Program-made: the position numbers and the translations under genes
Part shown: positions 53,154 to 61,519 of the stretch, one piece after another
How the letters are laid out: every line of letters starts with the position of its first letter
How positions within the stretch are numbered: position 1 is the first letter of the stretch
Source of the DNA: Intestinimonas butyriciproducens
GTDB taxonomy: Bacteria; Bacillota; Clostridia; Oscillospirales; Butyricicoccaceae
Assembly (NCBI RefSeq): GCF_016901775.1
Contig: NZ_JACJKW010000009.1
Span: 44,320 to 108,319, forward strand
Direction of reading: 5' to 3'
Length of the DNA stretch: 64,000 nucleotides
The notes under the pieces: generated by a model
What the model was told of the DNA's origin: nothing
Database searches by the model: none
Seen by the model: only the letters and a program-made list of their open reading frames with translations

Positions 53154-53924
53154 GTGGAAAACGTATGGAGTCTTTTTTTCAACTGGATGGCTGAAAATCC
53201 GATTCGGGCCACCGTGATCATATCTGCGGTGGCCATTGCGCTGTGTATCCTGCTGGGATTTGTGCTCCCGGCCAGATCCGAAAGGCGGAAAAGGGAGAAG
53301 GAGCAGCGCTGGAGGGATGCCCGCACAGTGAAGACCTTGGGTTTTATCCGTTCTGCAAAGCATACGGGACGAAGCGTCAATGACAATCCCGAGTTTCGCT
53401 TCGTGGTGGACGCGCTGGCCGAGGACGGGACATTTTTTGAGACCACCGTGACGGAGGTCATCCCCCGGGCACAGCTTTCCATGTGCGCCGCCGGAGCGCC
53501 GCTCTCCATCCGGTATGACCCGGCAGACCGCTCCCATGCCATCGGTGATGATAATCCGGATGCCGATGTGCTGAATGAGCGCATCGCCCGCTACCAGTGC
53601 CGCAGGCATCCGGACGAACTGACCTATGAACAGCGCATGGAGCTTAACAGAAACAGCGTGGTCAAAAAAGCGCTGCTGGAAAGCCTGCGCTTGACCGGGA
53701 AAGAGGAAGCCGGGGACTGGGAAGCAAAAGTGACAGTTCGGATCACGGACAACGAGGCGGGAGACACGGTCATGAACCGCACCCTTTATTTAAACGACAA
53801 GATGCTAAAGCTCATGGTTCCGGGCAAATATATCGGCATCAGCGTTGTGCCGGGCAAAGAGGACGTTTTCGGTATCGTAACGGATATCGCCGCGAAGGTC
53901 GTTCCTGGGAAAAGCGGGGCTTGA
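53154..53924 (+). CDS. Membrane-anchored protein of unknown function, paralogue B
   Basis: 256 residues, GTG start with AAAGGGG upstream. N-terminal span (VIISAVAIALCILLGFVL) followed by a basic stretch (RSERRKREKEQRWR). The rest aligns with the previous gene: FIRSxxxTGxxVNxNP, DALAEDGTxF, ARYQCRxHPxxLxYEQRME, LTGKEEAGD, VPGxY. Tandem duplication with divergence. Both genes precede a flavoprotein cluster on the same strand and may be co-transcribed. Confidence 0.8.
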   Translation: MENVWSLFFNWMAENPIRATVIISAVAIALCILLGFVLPARSERRKREKEQRWRDARTVKTLGFIRSAKHTGRSVNDNPEFRFVVDALAEDGTFFETTVTEVIPRAQLSMCAAGAPLSIRYDPADRSHAIGDDNPDADVLNERIARYQCRRHPDELTYEQRMELNRNSVVKKALLESLRLTGKEEAGDWEAKVTVRITDNEAGDTVMNRTLYLNDKMLKLMVPGKYIGISVVPGKEDVFGIVTDIAAKVVPGKSGA

Positions 53925-53978
53925 ATGGTGAGTGCTCTTTCCTGTCCGGGATAATGTCACAAAAGAAAGGATTGCATT

Positions 53979-54476
53979 TTGAAAACGATCATTCATGATT
54001 TTAATAAAGAAACCTCCTCTGCTTTTGAACTTCCAGATGAAAATGTCGTGGTTTTCAATGCGGACGGCCATTATGCTCCGTGCCGTGGCTGCTTTGCATG
54101 CTGGCTGAAAAATACCGGATTCTGTGTGATGGACGACTCCTTGAAACATGCGGGCGCATGGATCGGGCAAAGCGACCCGCTGATCATTATCAGCCGTTTG
54201 TGTTACGGCGGCTACAGCCCCGGCGTCAAGGCTGTTTTGGACCGCACTATTGGGGTATCCCTCCCCTTCTTTACCTGGCGGGGCGGCCAAACCCATCATA
54301 TGGGGCGCTACCCGCAGCGAAAACTGCTGCGCATTCTCTTTTACGGAGATTCTACGGAATCGGAACGGCAGACTGCCATGGAGCTTGCAGAGCGCAACCG
54401 GCTCAACCTTGGATACAAAACAGCGGAAACGCTGTTTTTCCAAAATCCTGCACAGATCAGGGGAGCGATATCATGA
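53979..54476 (+). CDS. Flavodoxin-like NAD(P)H-dependent reductase with Cys cluster
   Basis: 165 residues. Flavodoxin-fold reductase resembling iron-sulfur flavoproteins: CRGCFACWLKNTGFCVMDD near residue 35 is a CxxCxxC...C cluster that could hold a [4Fe-4S] centre, and LCYGGYSPGVKAVLDRTIG forms the FMN pocket region. TTG start after AAAGG. Its stop overlaps the next ATG by 4 bases. Confidence 0.82.
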   Translation: MKTIIHDFNKETSSAFELPDENVVVFNADGHYAPCRGCFACWLKNTGFCVMDDSLKHAGAWIGQSDPLIIISRLCYGGYSPGVKAVLDRTIGVSLPFFTWRGGQTHHMGRYPQRKLLRILFYGDSTESERQTAMELAERNRLNLGYKTAETLFFQNPAQIRGAIS

Positions 54477-55225
54477 AGCTGCTGATCCTCAATGCAAGCC
54501 CCAAAAAGAGAGGCGGCGCTTCTCAATTTTTCTCCGGTATCCTCCGGCTGTTTCTTCCCGGCCTTGTCAAAAAAACGGTTCCTCTGCGGAGCCGGAAAGA
54601 CTTTGACCATGCGCTTTCCCAGTTGGGCAGCGCGGACGCCGTATGTATCTCTTTCCCGCTTTATGTGGATGGATTGCCCTCTCATTTGGCAGAGTTCCTA
54701 TCGCTGGCAGAAGAATATTGTAAAGCCCGTTCTCTTCGGTTCCGCCTGTACGCCATTGCCAACAACGGCTTTATAGAGGGACAGCAAAACCGTACCGCAC
54801 TGCGGATACTGGAATCCTGGTGCCTGCATTCCGGCGCCGTCTGGAGCGGCGGGATCGGGATTGGCGGAGGCGTCATGCTGCGGGTGCTGGGAATCGTCTA
54901 TCCTATTTTGATTGCGCTATCTATCGTACAGATCGCCGTTTCGTTTCTTACGGCAGGAAGCGTACCGCCGGACATGCTTTATACCCTCGCCATTCAGGCG
55001 GGAAGCTGGCTGTTTTTCAATTTTGGCGTATTGTTTTGCCTGGCCCGGTTGTCTGCGGCCGTTCGCAAGTGCAAAACCGTAAAGAGCCGCTACACCCGTG
55101 TGCTGCTTCCATCCTTCCTGTTTGTTCCGATTGCCGATCTGTTTATGATTCTATCCTCTCTGTCTTGCGGCCGGTTCTTGTTCGCACTTTTAAAACAGGA
55201 CGATTGTTCTCGTCATAAGGGGTAA
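54473..55225 (+). CDS. Flavodoxin-like protein fused to a membrane domain
   Basis: 250 residues. Residues 1-130 are an NADPH-dependent FMN-reductase/flavodoxin fold (LLILNASPKKRGGASQFFSG binds the FMN phosphate; FPLYVDGLPSHLAEFL). From residue 140 three membrane segments follow (LGIVYPILIALSIVQIAVSF; GSWLFFNFGVLFCLARL; LLPSFLFVPIADLFMIL). This fusion would place a flavin site at the cytosolic face of the membrane. ATGA overlap with the upstream reductase indicates coupling. Confidence 0.8.
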   Translation: MKLLILNASPKKRGGASQFFSGILRLFLPGLVKKTVPLRSRKDFDHALSQLGSADAVCISFPLYVDGLPSHLAEFLSLAEEYCKARSLRFRLYAIANNGFIEGQQNRTALRILESWCLHSGAVWSGGIGIGGGVMLRVLGIVYPILIALSIVQIAVSFLTAGSVPPDMLYTLAIQAGSWLFFNFGVLFCLARLSAAVRKCKTVKSRYTRVLLPSFLFVPIADLFMILSSLSCGRFLFALLKQDDCSRHKG

Positions 55226-55234
55226 GGTGATTGC

Positions 55235-55777
55235 ATGAAGTCCATCATTTTATACGGAAGCAGGTACGGAAGCGCCCGCCGGTATGCGCAGGAGCTGTCA
55301 AAGCAAACAGATATCCCTGCTGTCAGCTATCAAGAAGCACCGCCGCTTTCCAAACTGGAAACGATCGTGTATATCGGCGCGCTGTATGCCGGTGGTGTTT
55401 TGGGGCTGGCCAGGACATTGCGCAGTCTGTCCTTGCGGGACGGGCAGAGGCTGGTGATCGTTACGGTCGGGCTGGCTGATCCGGATATACCGCAAAATCG
55501 GGAGAATATCCGAAACGCCCTTCAAAAGCAGATTCACGCCCAGCTATATGGCAGAGCAGCGGTTTTCCATCTGCGAGGCGCCATTGATTATCAGGCGCTA
55601 TCTCTGGGACACCGAACCATGATGGCGCTGCTGCACCGATCTCTGCAAAAGAAACCGGCGGAAGAATGGAGCGAAGAAGACAAGGCGTTAATGGAAACCT
55701 ACGGCAAGCAGGCAGATTTTGTCGATTTCGCTTCCCTGCAGCCGATTATCAATGAGATGCAGAGGGAAAGCAGGTAA
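55235..55777 (+). CDS. Flavodoxin-domain protein (HemG-like)
   Basis: 180 residues. KSIILYGSRYGSARRYAQELSK is an FMN-binding flavodoxin start of the Flavodoxin_5/HemG-like group; YIGALYAGGVLGLARTLRSL and RGAIDYQALSLGHRTMMALL fit the family. HemG oxidises protoporphyrinogen, but relatives in Clostridia are mostly uncharacterised. Third flavin protein in a row, 9 bp after the previous stop; an operon with a shared redox task is likely. Confidence 0.85.
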   Translation: MKSIILYGSRYGSARRYAQELSKQTDIPAVSYQEAPPLSKLETIVYIGALYAGGVLGLARTLRSLSLRDGQRLVIVTVGLADPDIPQNRENIRNALQKQIHAQLYGRAAVFHLRGAIDYQALSLGHRTMMALLHRSLQKKPAEEWSEEDKALMETYGKQADFVDFASLQPIINEMQRESR

Positions 55778-55913
55778 GAAAAATCGTTTGAATGCATAGC
55801 TTAGCCAGTTTGGCTTTCTCTGCTGCGAGGGATTCTATGTAGGTGCCATGCGCATTATTTTACGCTCTCTTATCAATCGGGTGCTTTCACGCGTATCGGA
55901 AAGGAAATGGTTT

Positions 55914-57089
55914 ATGGCTGAAAAGCGAACTGTCCGCTTTGTAAAATGGCTGATTAAGGTTGTGATATCCTACGCAGTGTTTATCGGGATCGGCTGGCTT
56001 CTCGGGCGGATCCCCGCTGAAAGAATTGGCCTTTCCGAGGATATGTTTTTCGATCTGCGGATGTTTTTCATGCTGTTTGGCCCCATTTATCTCTCTCTGA
56101 TCGTAAAAATTGTTTTGACAATTCTGGCCGCAATAAAGCATAAAGAAAATGACACCGCCGAACAAAACAGGGGAGTTCTGCTTGCCGTCACTGCCATATT
56201 GATGCTTGCAAATCTGTCCAATGCCCAGACCGCAGCGGATCTGAGCAGCGGACTCATCGAAAGCAAAGGGCTGAAAAGCCTGAACCGGAGCAAACGGTAC
56301 AATCTGAAAGGCAAGCGGTTTTTAAATATTTTCCTTCCCATCGCCTTTTATATGCTGATCCTGGAGATATTGACGCTGCTGGTCTGCATCGTCACCTTCG
56401 CACCGTTATCCAACGCGGCAAGCAACGCTTTTATTTTTACCATCGCCCTGACCGCTTTGCTCCTGCTGTTGATCCCACTCATTCTCACTTTTATCTCCGG
56501 GTTTAAGGGAGACAAGGCGGAACATGAAAGAAAGCGGGACAAGGAACGGCAGGCCGCAGTTGTGTCCGGCAACCTGGTCCTAGAAACCGATCCCATTCGC
56601 CGCAAACAGTATCTGCGGCTGCCGAAGCTGCTTGTGCTGGCGGTTTGCCCGGGCGCGTTCCTGCTTTCTTTTCTCGGGCTGTATTTCACCAAGAACCATC
56701 AGGACCAGTTGGCGGTCTTGATGCTGTGTCAGCTGTTCATGGCGCTGGCGGCTGCCTCGATCTTCGCTGTGATCCCGCTTTTGCTGTACTGGGCGAACTG
56801 CTCAGGGACATCTTTGGTTCAGCGCGTGTATCTCTCGGAAAACCGGCTGTGCTATACCGGTTATAGCGGCAGCATGGATCAGCGGGTGGAATTTGCCTTT
56901 GTGCTGCTCCGGCTGAAAGAGTATTCTGTGGGAAGACGATCCATCTGTATCCGGGGAATATTTACCCGGAAGACAAAGGACGCCTACGGTACGCATCAGA
57001 AAAATGCCTTTTCCAAGACGCTCTGGATTCCCCGCACCTTTCCAGTGGAGCAGGAACGGATCCTGCTGGATTTTTTAAGAAAAGCGTAG
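55914..57089 (+). CDS. Multi-span membrane protein of unknown function
   Basis: About 391 residues from ATG 55914 (AAAGGAAA site); an ATG at 55848 would add 22 residues. Six hydrophobic stretches, in pairs at residues 20-40, 60-90, 145-215 and 250-300, separated by charged cytosolic loops (ESKGLKSLNRSKRYNLKGKRF), and a C-terminal soluble domain (RVYLSENRLCYTGYSGSMDQRVEF) with a beta-rich look similar to membrane-associated PH-like domains. No confident family. Confidence 0.75.
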   Translation: MAEKRTVRFVKWLIKVVISYAVFIGIGWLLGRIPAERIGLSEDMFFDLRMFFMLFGPIYLSLIVKIVLTILAAIKHKENDTAEQNRGVLLAVTAILMLANLSNAQTAADLSSGLIESKGLKSLNRSKRYNLKGKRFLNIFLPIAFYMLILEILTLLVCIVTFAPLSNAASNAFIFTIALTALLLLLIPLILTFISGFKGDKAEHERKRDKERQAAVVSGNLVLETDPIRRKQYLRLPKLLVLAVCPGAFLLSFLGLYFTKNHQDQLAVLMLCQLFMALAAASIFAVIPLLLYWANCSGTSLVQRVYLSENRLCYTGYSGSMDQRVEFAFVLLRLKEYSVGRRSICIRGIFTRKTKDAYGTHQKNAFSKTLWIPRTFPVEQERILLDFLRKA

Positions 57090-57145
57090 CCGTAAAATGA
57101 TTTGCGCTCACACACTCCAAAAAAGATAACAAAGGAGGCTTCAGA

Positions 57146-57346
57146 ATGTATAAGACGATTGTTGTAAAATACTCTCCTAAAGCAAAGGAAATGGCGGCAA
57201 GAATCGAAGATGTAGCCAATCAAATGGAACAGGAAGGATTTGAACTGGTTTCTTGTTCTATTACACCTTCTTCCAAGGGGATTCTGGTTTTTAGACAGAT
57301 AAAGGCTCCCCAACCGACCGAAGTTTGTGAGCACGAAAAAGGATAA
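57146..57346 (+). CDS. Small DUF4177-like protein
   Basis: 66 residues: MYKTIVVKYSPKAKEMAARIEDVANQ, then QEGFELVSCSITPS and ILVFR. The order matches the short DUF4177 family (strand, helix, GxELV, strand). AAAGGAGG site. Role unknown. Confidence 0.7.
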   Translation: MYKTIVVKYSPKAKEMAARIEDVANQMEQEGFELVSCSITPSSKGILVFRQIKAPQPTEVCEHEKG

Positions 57347-57419
57347 AATAAAAATTCCACCCAATTTACGCTGCTTACCTGTGAATAAGCTTATCCTGCA
57401 CCACACACAGCAAAAACAT

Positions 57420-57475
57420 AAAATCCCTTTTCAGGTTGTGCTGAGCAGTCAGTTTTGCAACCTGAAAGGGATTTT
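57420..57475. terminator. Long inverted repeat between the DUF4177-like gene and the TelA fragment
   Basis: AAAATCCCTTTTCAGGTTG pairs with 57458-57475 with one bulge around a 19-nt loop; A/T runs on both sides allow termination in both directions. Confidence 0.75.
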
Positions 57476-57488
57476 GCCATTTTGTCTA

Positions 57489-57785
57489 TTACTGCTGCGC
57501 AGCTTCAAGTAGCGCCTTTTTAAGCTGCCGCTCGATCCTCAGGAGGTCCGCTTCCGCACTCTGGCGGGCAGCGCGGCCCTCCTGCCGGTGCAGTCCCAGA
57601 GCGATCTTGATCTGGCTTTCCCACAGTGGAACGGTGCTGAGAGCCGCCATTTGGATTTTATCTGCCGGCATTTTATCGTTGCTCTGGATCAACCGGATCT
57701 GCGGCGCAGTCTGGATGGCGACATTTTTGCTCAGCTTTAGGTCGTGAATTTTCTTTTCAAAGCGGTTCACGGCGTCTACAAAATC
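57489..57785 (-). pseudogene. TelA (toxic anion resistance) C-terminal fragment
   Basis: About 98 residues: FVDAVNRFEKKIHDLKLSK, AIQTAPQIRLIQSNDK, VPLWESQIKIALGLHRQE, which is the C-terminal end of TelA-family proteins (normally about 350-400 residues). A stop codon precedes DFVDAV and no start signal is seen; the N-terminal two thirds are missing. It marks a deletion or element boundary near 57790. Confidence 0.82.
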
Positions 57786-57798
57786 TCATACCACAGTA

Positions 57799-57827
57799 TT
57801 GAAAGAATGGGTTATCTATGATATGCT
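57799..57827 (+). promoter_or_regulatory. Promoter of the 35-aa peptide ORF
   Basis: TTGAAA (57799-57804), 17-bp spacer, TATGCT (57822-57827). Confidence 0.55.
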
Positions 57828-57884
57828 AACATTGTCGTAGTATATTGGTGAAACGGCAAAATTCAAAGGAATGGAGGAAATGAT

Positions 57885-57992
57885 ATGTACGGCAGGCAGT
57901 TCATGCGTCATACCAGAGGCCGACCGGGCCGGAAATATTCGTCTCTTCAGTTCTGGAGAGGGCGAATTAAAATCGTAAGTGTGGGCGCATGA
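57885..57992 (+). CDS. Putative 35-aa basic peptide
   Basis: ATG at 57885 with a GGAGG site 7 bases upstream, ending at 57992. The peptide begins MYGRQFMRHTRGRPGRKYSS and has about ten Arg/Lys in 35 residues with no acidic residue. It has its own promoter (57799) and a strong terminator whose stem overlaps the stop codon. It could be a short cationic peptide, or the transcript could be a small RNA. Low-certainty gene. Confidence 0.45.
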   Translation: MYGRQFMRHTRGRPGRKYSSLQFWRGRIKIVSVGA

Positions 57993-58030
57993 ACATTGGC
58001 TCTGTGGGAGCATGTTCATGCGCGTTTTTT
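57985..58030 (+). terminator. Terminator of the 35-aa peptide unit
   Basis: GCGCATGAACAT (57985-57996) pairs with 58012-58023, then a six-T run. Confidence 0.88.
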
Positions 58031-58080
58031 GTTGACGAACGGGAATAAAAGTTGAGACGATTAAGGGAAAAGAGAATAAT

Positions 58081-59190
58081 ATGAAAAAGAAGATTATTAG
58101 TTTAATCTTAGCGATAGCGATGTCTCTATCCATGACATCAGGTGCATTTGCGGCAGTGGAGCCCAATAGCATACAGGAAACTGTGAGCAAGGTAGCAACC
58201 ATATTACCCCTTCTTTGTGAAAACATAAGTGAAAATTGTTATTTAGGTGAGGAGTTGGATGCTTATCAAGTAACAGGAGAAGGTGAAATAGAAGCAATAG
58301 AATATAGATTGTATCCTGTGTTCTCTGATGAGAAAATTGTTGCGTTAGCGCAGGTTGTTGAAAATAGTCAAGGGGAAGAAACCGTAAGTTGTATAACTGC
58401 ATATGCAGGGGAGCTGCAGGCATACTATGAAAAGAACCCTAACGAAAAGGTTGCGATTGTTTTTGCTCAAGATGGCGTATATATATTGCCAGAGGGACAA
58501 GTCCCAGTTAAAATTTACGCAGCTGATAACAATGGCCTTGGAGAAGTAGTTACGGTTACAGACAGTCGGAATCAGATTTCTGTTAGTTCTGTTAGTAGCA
58601 TAGAGGCTATGGTTTCCTTTGTGCCGACCGTTTCCCAGTCTCGTGCATTGCAGTTTCTTACTTTAGGTGTGGTAAGAGTCCCAAATGTTGGAGTAGGCTG
58701 TACGAATGAGGATGAAACAGGCTGTGACGATATTGGACTTTGCTGGGCGGCGAGTATGGCGATGATTGTGAACTATTTTTGCGATACATCGCATACAACC
58801 TCGACTATTCACACATATACCGGGTGTATGTCTCATGATACATCATCTTCCGATTACAAAAGAGAATTGAGAAATTTCGGGTTGTATGTGTATGGTGCGT
58901 ATTCCACATTTACATATTCGACTATTGTAAATCTTACACAGGGTAATAGGTTGGCGTTCATGCGGATAGAGCGGTCTTATGTACAAAATGGTGAGACGAA
59001 AAAAATGGGACATATTATAGTTCCATATGGTTATTATTATAATCCCGACACAAGCTCTCCAAAGTATTTCTATTATATGGATCCGAATTATGGTGGCGGC
59101 ATAGCGGAGATCCCGGATTCTGGGGCGTTGCCTGTTCCCACAAGTGGATTAAACTATTACTTTGACTATTATCTTGAGTGCGCTTGGTAA
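58081..59190 (+). CDS. Secreted papain-like cysteine protease
   Basis: 369 residues. Sec signal peptide (KKKIISLILAIAMSLSMTSGAFAA), a propeptide-like region to about residue 205, then a catalytic domain: Cys in IGLCWAASMAMIVNYF, His in KKMGHIIVPYGYYYNP, and a DPNYGGG acidic/Asn motif. This order and spacing fit papain-fold C39/C47-like proteases (staphopain type). The gene is much more AT-rich than the core genome, which suggests transfer. It may act on host or rival proteins, or process a peptide. It overlaps the reading of the next gene. Confidence 0.82.
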   Translation: MKKKIISLILAIAMSLSMTSGAFAAVEPNSIQETVSKVATILPLLCENISENCYLGEELDAYQVTGEGEIEAIEYRLYPVFSDEKIVALAQVVENSQGEETVSCITAYAGELQAYYEKNPNEKVAIVFAQDGVYILPEGQVPVKIYAADNNGLGEVVTVTDSRNQISVSSVSSIEAMVSFVPTVSQSRALQFLTLGVVRVPNVGVGCTNEDETGCDDIGLCWAASMAMIVNYFCDTSHTTSTIHTYTGCMSHDTSSSDYKRELRNFGLYVYGAYSTFTYSTIVNLTQGNRLAFMRIERSYVQNGETKKMGHIIVPYGYYYNPDTSSPKYFYYMDPNYGGGIAEIPDSGALPVPTSGLNYYFDYYLECAW

Positions 59191-59194
59191 AAGT

Positions 59195-60175
59195 ATGGTA
59201 AGTAGGAAATTGCGACAATTATTGATCTTTGGTGGAGTTTCTCTGTTCTGTATTTTGATTATATACGGTTTACTCATATATTCTGCATCCAGAAAAAGCG
59301 GCGAATTGGAGACCACGGGGTATCCCGTGTATATCTCTAACCTGCTTGTATCCGGCAATGAAGTGTTAATGCTTCGCACAAGAGATAAGAGCAGTATCCC
59401 TCGAGAGTATGATGTATATCGTGTAGGTCAGGATGGTCAAGAACAGTATGTGCAGCCATACCCGGGGAGAGCAGCGCACTGGAACAAGGACTCAGGAAAA
59501 CTATATTTTTTGTCCGAGATGGAAATATGTGAGTTTGATCCGATTACAGGACAGGTCCAATCCTATTCATTGGAACAAGCATATGAAAAAATCTGTGCAG
59601 TAGAGGAAGAATATGTATTTTTGCAACAGGAGCTTTATGGGCCGGTTGGGATGTACTTGATGACGACCGGCAAAGAATCTATGCTTGGAGCAAGCGGGTG
59701 GGTTTTGGATGTCTACGACGGCCATCTTTTAACATGGGATGTATACAAAAATTGTTTAACATGTTATAGCTATAATAAAAATCTAATTGTATGGGAAATC
59801 GATTTATCTGAAAGTTTTTCGAGTGCTCCCGTATTGTGCGTGAATAATGGGGATTTATATTTAGCTAACCGAGTAATGGGAAATATTTGTGTGATTCCTC
59901 AGTTCAAAGAAAAGAGCGAAATTGAGAAGCTGGAGATATCGGCTCATGTGATAGGTATGGTTGATGCGTATGACTATGTGATTTATGCGATGAAGGATGG
60001 ACAAGCAGTTAGTTTTCACGCACTCTTTTCGGATGGTACTAACAAAAAGCTGACTGAGTGGGAAGAAGTGAACTACTATCAAGATTCATCGCTCATTATG
60101 GCGGTACATGAAGGAAAACTATATTGTGCGCTGAAAACAGAAGGGGATTTATTTTGTTACGATTTGAAAGAATAA
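59195..60175 (+). CDS. Membrane-anchored protein with propeller-like repeats
   Basis: About 326 residues. N-terminal anchor (LLIFGGVSLFCILIIYGLLIY) then an extracytoplasmic domain with repeated short strands (YRVGQDGQEQYVQPYPGRAAHW, KLYFLSEMEICEFDPITGQV, LYCALKTEGDLFCYDL), compatible with a beta-propeller such as DUF5050-type. ATG 59195 lies 5 bases after the protease stop, so translation is probably coupled; there is no good ribosome site. AT-rich like the protease. A partner or immunity role for the protease is inference. Confidence 0.7.
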   Translation: MVSRKLRQLLIFGGVSLFCILIIYGLLIYSASRKSGELETTGYPVYISNLLVSGNEVLMLRTRDKSSIPREYDVYRVGQDGQEQYVQPYPGRAAHWNKDSGKLYFLSEMEICEFDPITGQVQSYSLEQAYEKICAVEEEYVFLQQELYGPVGMYLMTTGKESMLGASGWVLDVYDGHLLTWDVYKNCLTCYSYNKNLIVWEIDLSESFSSAPVLCVNNGDLYLANRVMGNICVIPQFKEKSEIEKLEISAHVIGMVDAYDYVIYAMKDGQAVSFHALFSDGTNKKLTEWEEVNYYQDSSLIMAVHEGKLYCALKTEGDLFCYDLKE

Positions 60176-60210
60176 CATATTTGAGAAGGAAATTTCGTTT
60201 GACACAGATG

Positions 60211-60259
60211 TTGTGAAGAAGAAGGGGATCTGCGTTGCAGATCCCCTTCTTCTTCACAA
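60211..60259. repeat. Perfect 23-bp inverted repeat
   Basis: TTGTGAAGAAGAAGGGGATC (60211-60230) plus TGC pairs without mismatch with 60237-60259 around a 3-nt loop. No U-run follows directly on the plus strand. Possible terminator of the protease operon or end of a mobile element. Confidence 0.7.
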
Positions 60260-60263
60260 CAAA

Positions 60264-60320
60264 TAACGGTTTACCCGTTTGCGCTATATGTGAACGGGTA
60301 AACCGTTATACGGTTATTTT
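60264..60320 (+). terminator. 16-bp perfect hairpin with T-run
   Basis: TAACGGTTTACCCGTT (60264-60279) pairs with 60293-60308 around a 13-nt loop; TTATTTTT follows. The remaining stretch 60321-60782 has an imperfect AGCCGGTTTT/AAAACCGGCT inverted repeat and no gene I can support. Confidence 0.6.
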
Positions 60321-60782
60321 TCGGAATATGTTGACAACCCCTTTTTGGTATGGGGTCGTGTCATCTGCATAACAAAAACAGCCGGTTTTTCGGAAAAAGC
60401 GGCGCAAAGCAACACGCTTCCTCCAGAAAACCGGCTGATGCTATACAGGCAATATGCCAGAAAATCATATAGGGCAAAAAGCATAGGCAATCCACTCCAT
60501 GTTTTTATTATACATTTGATGTATTTGGTTTTTCATATAACTGGAGTTAATTATCTGTAAAATACCAGTAAAATCAATCTATGGTTATCTCCGGCTTTCT
60601 TGAAGAGTACATGGGAACTTTTTGAATGATAGTTCCGTCTTTGAATTTTAATTTTTTTGCAAAGTGAAAGGCAAAATTTAAATGGGTAAGCCTGTCCTTT
60701 TTCAGCCAAACCGGTACATATTCGCTCACCGCCTTGGTTTATCATGACAAGAAGTCTGTAAGGCATAAAAATTGTACACTTA

Positions 60783-61519
60783 TTATTGTTCTTCCTTGAA
60801 GGTATTGAAGAATCGCTCCATGAAGCCATTTTGCCATGGCTGACCTGGCCCTGACGCACTGGCGGGTACGCCATAAACCTTGCAAAGGTTAAGGTGTTTC
60901 TCGGAGAGATATTCCGCACCCCGGTCACTATGGATGATGTTGGGAGCCTTACGATGCTTCAAGGCGTCTGCGAAGGCATTACAGACCAAATCGGCATCAT
61001 GTCGCTCGCCAAACGCCCAGCCGATAACTTCTCTGGTGTTAAGGTTAAGTACTGCCACTAGGTAGTAGAATTTTCCCCTAAACGGAACATAGGTGAAGTC
61101 TTCCACCCAGATCTTGAGCTTGTCTCTCGTAAGCCCAGAGAAAGAATAACCCGCACGAGGTAAGTCAGCCTTGCGGTAGATATAATAGCGCCGCAAGCGA
61201 TTCTCCGGGGCTTCAATTTCTGGCCTAAGCTTAGTCCTACCTCTGTTCCGCCGCTGGGGTGTATAAGCCTGTATGCCAGCCAGGGTGCGGATGCGCCGGG
61301 TATTGTTGTGGCTCCAGCGGAGCATCAGGGCTAATCGGCGCACTCCACAGCGCGGTTCTTGCTCATGGCAAGCCTTGAGCTTAGCAATGTTGTCTTTGTC
61401 TCTTGCTGCCAGCTGGGTTGGCTGGACGTAGAGGGAGCAACGGGTAAGCCCTAGAGACCGAGCAAACTTGCTTCTACATCCTGGCTCGGTCTCGGAAAGC
61501 AGGATGTTTATCCTTTTGG
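60783..61519 (-). CDS. IS3-family transposase OrfB
   Basis: The open frame reads back without stop to the slippery site and gives about 245 residues. Integrase core motifs: KIWVEDFTYVPFRGKFYYLV (first Asp), IIHSDRGAEYLS (second Asp), PWQNGFMERFFNTFK (Glu). The protein stops a few residues after the catalytic Glu, where IS3 transposases usually go on for 60-80 residues, so the C-terminus may be lost. There is no ATG/GTG/TTG start near the slip site; expression as an OrfAB fusion is expected. Confidence 0.85.

Noticed and set aside
60551..60928. A 125-codon minus-strand frame overlapping the end of the transposase
   Set aside because: It is out of frame with orfB and shows no domain; part of it could be the lost C-terminal transposase end, but this cannot be shown.
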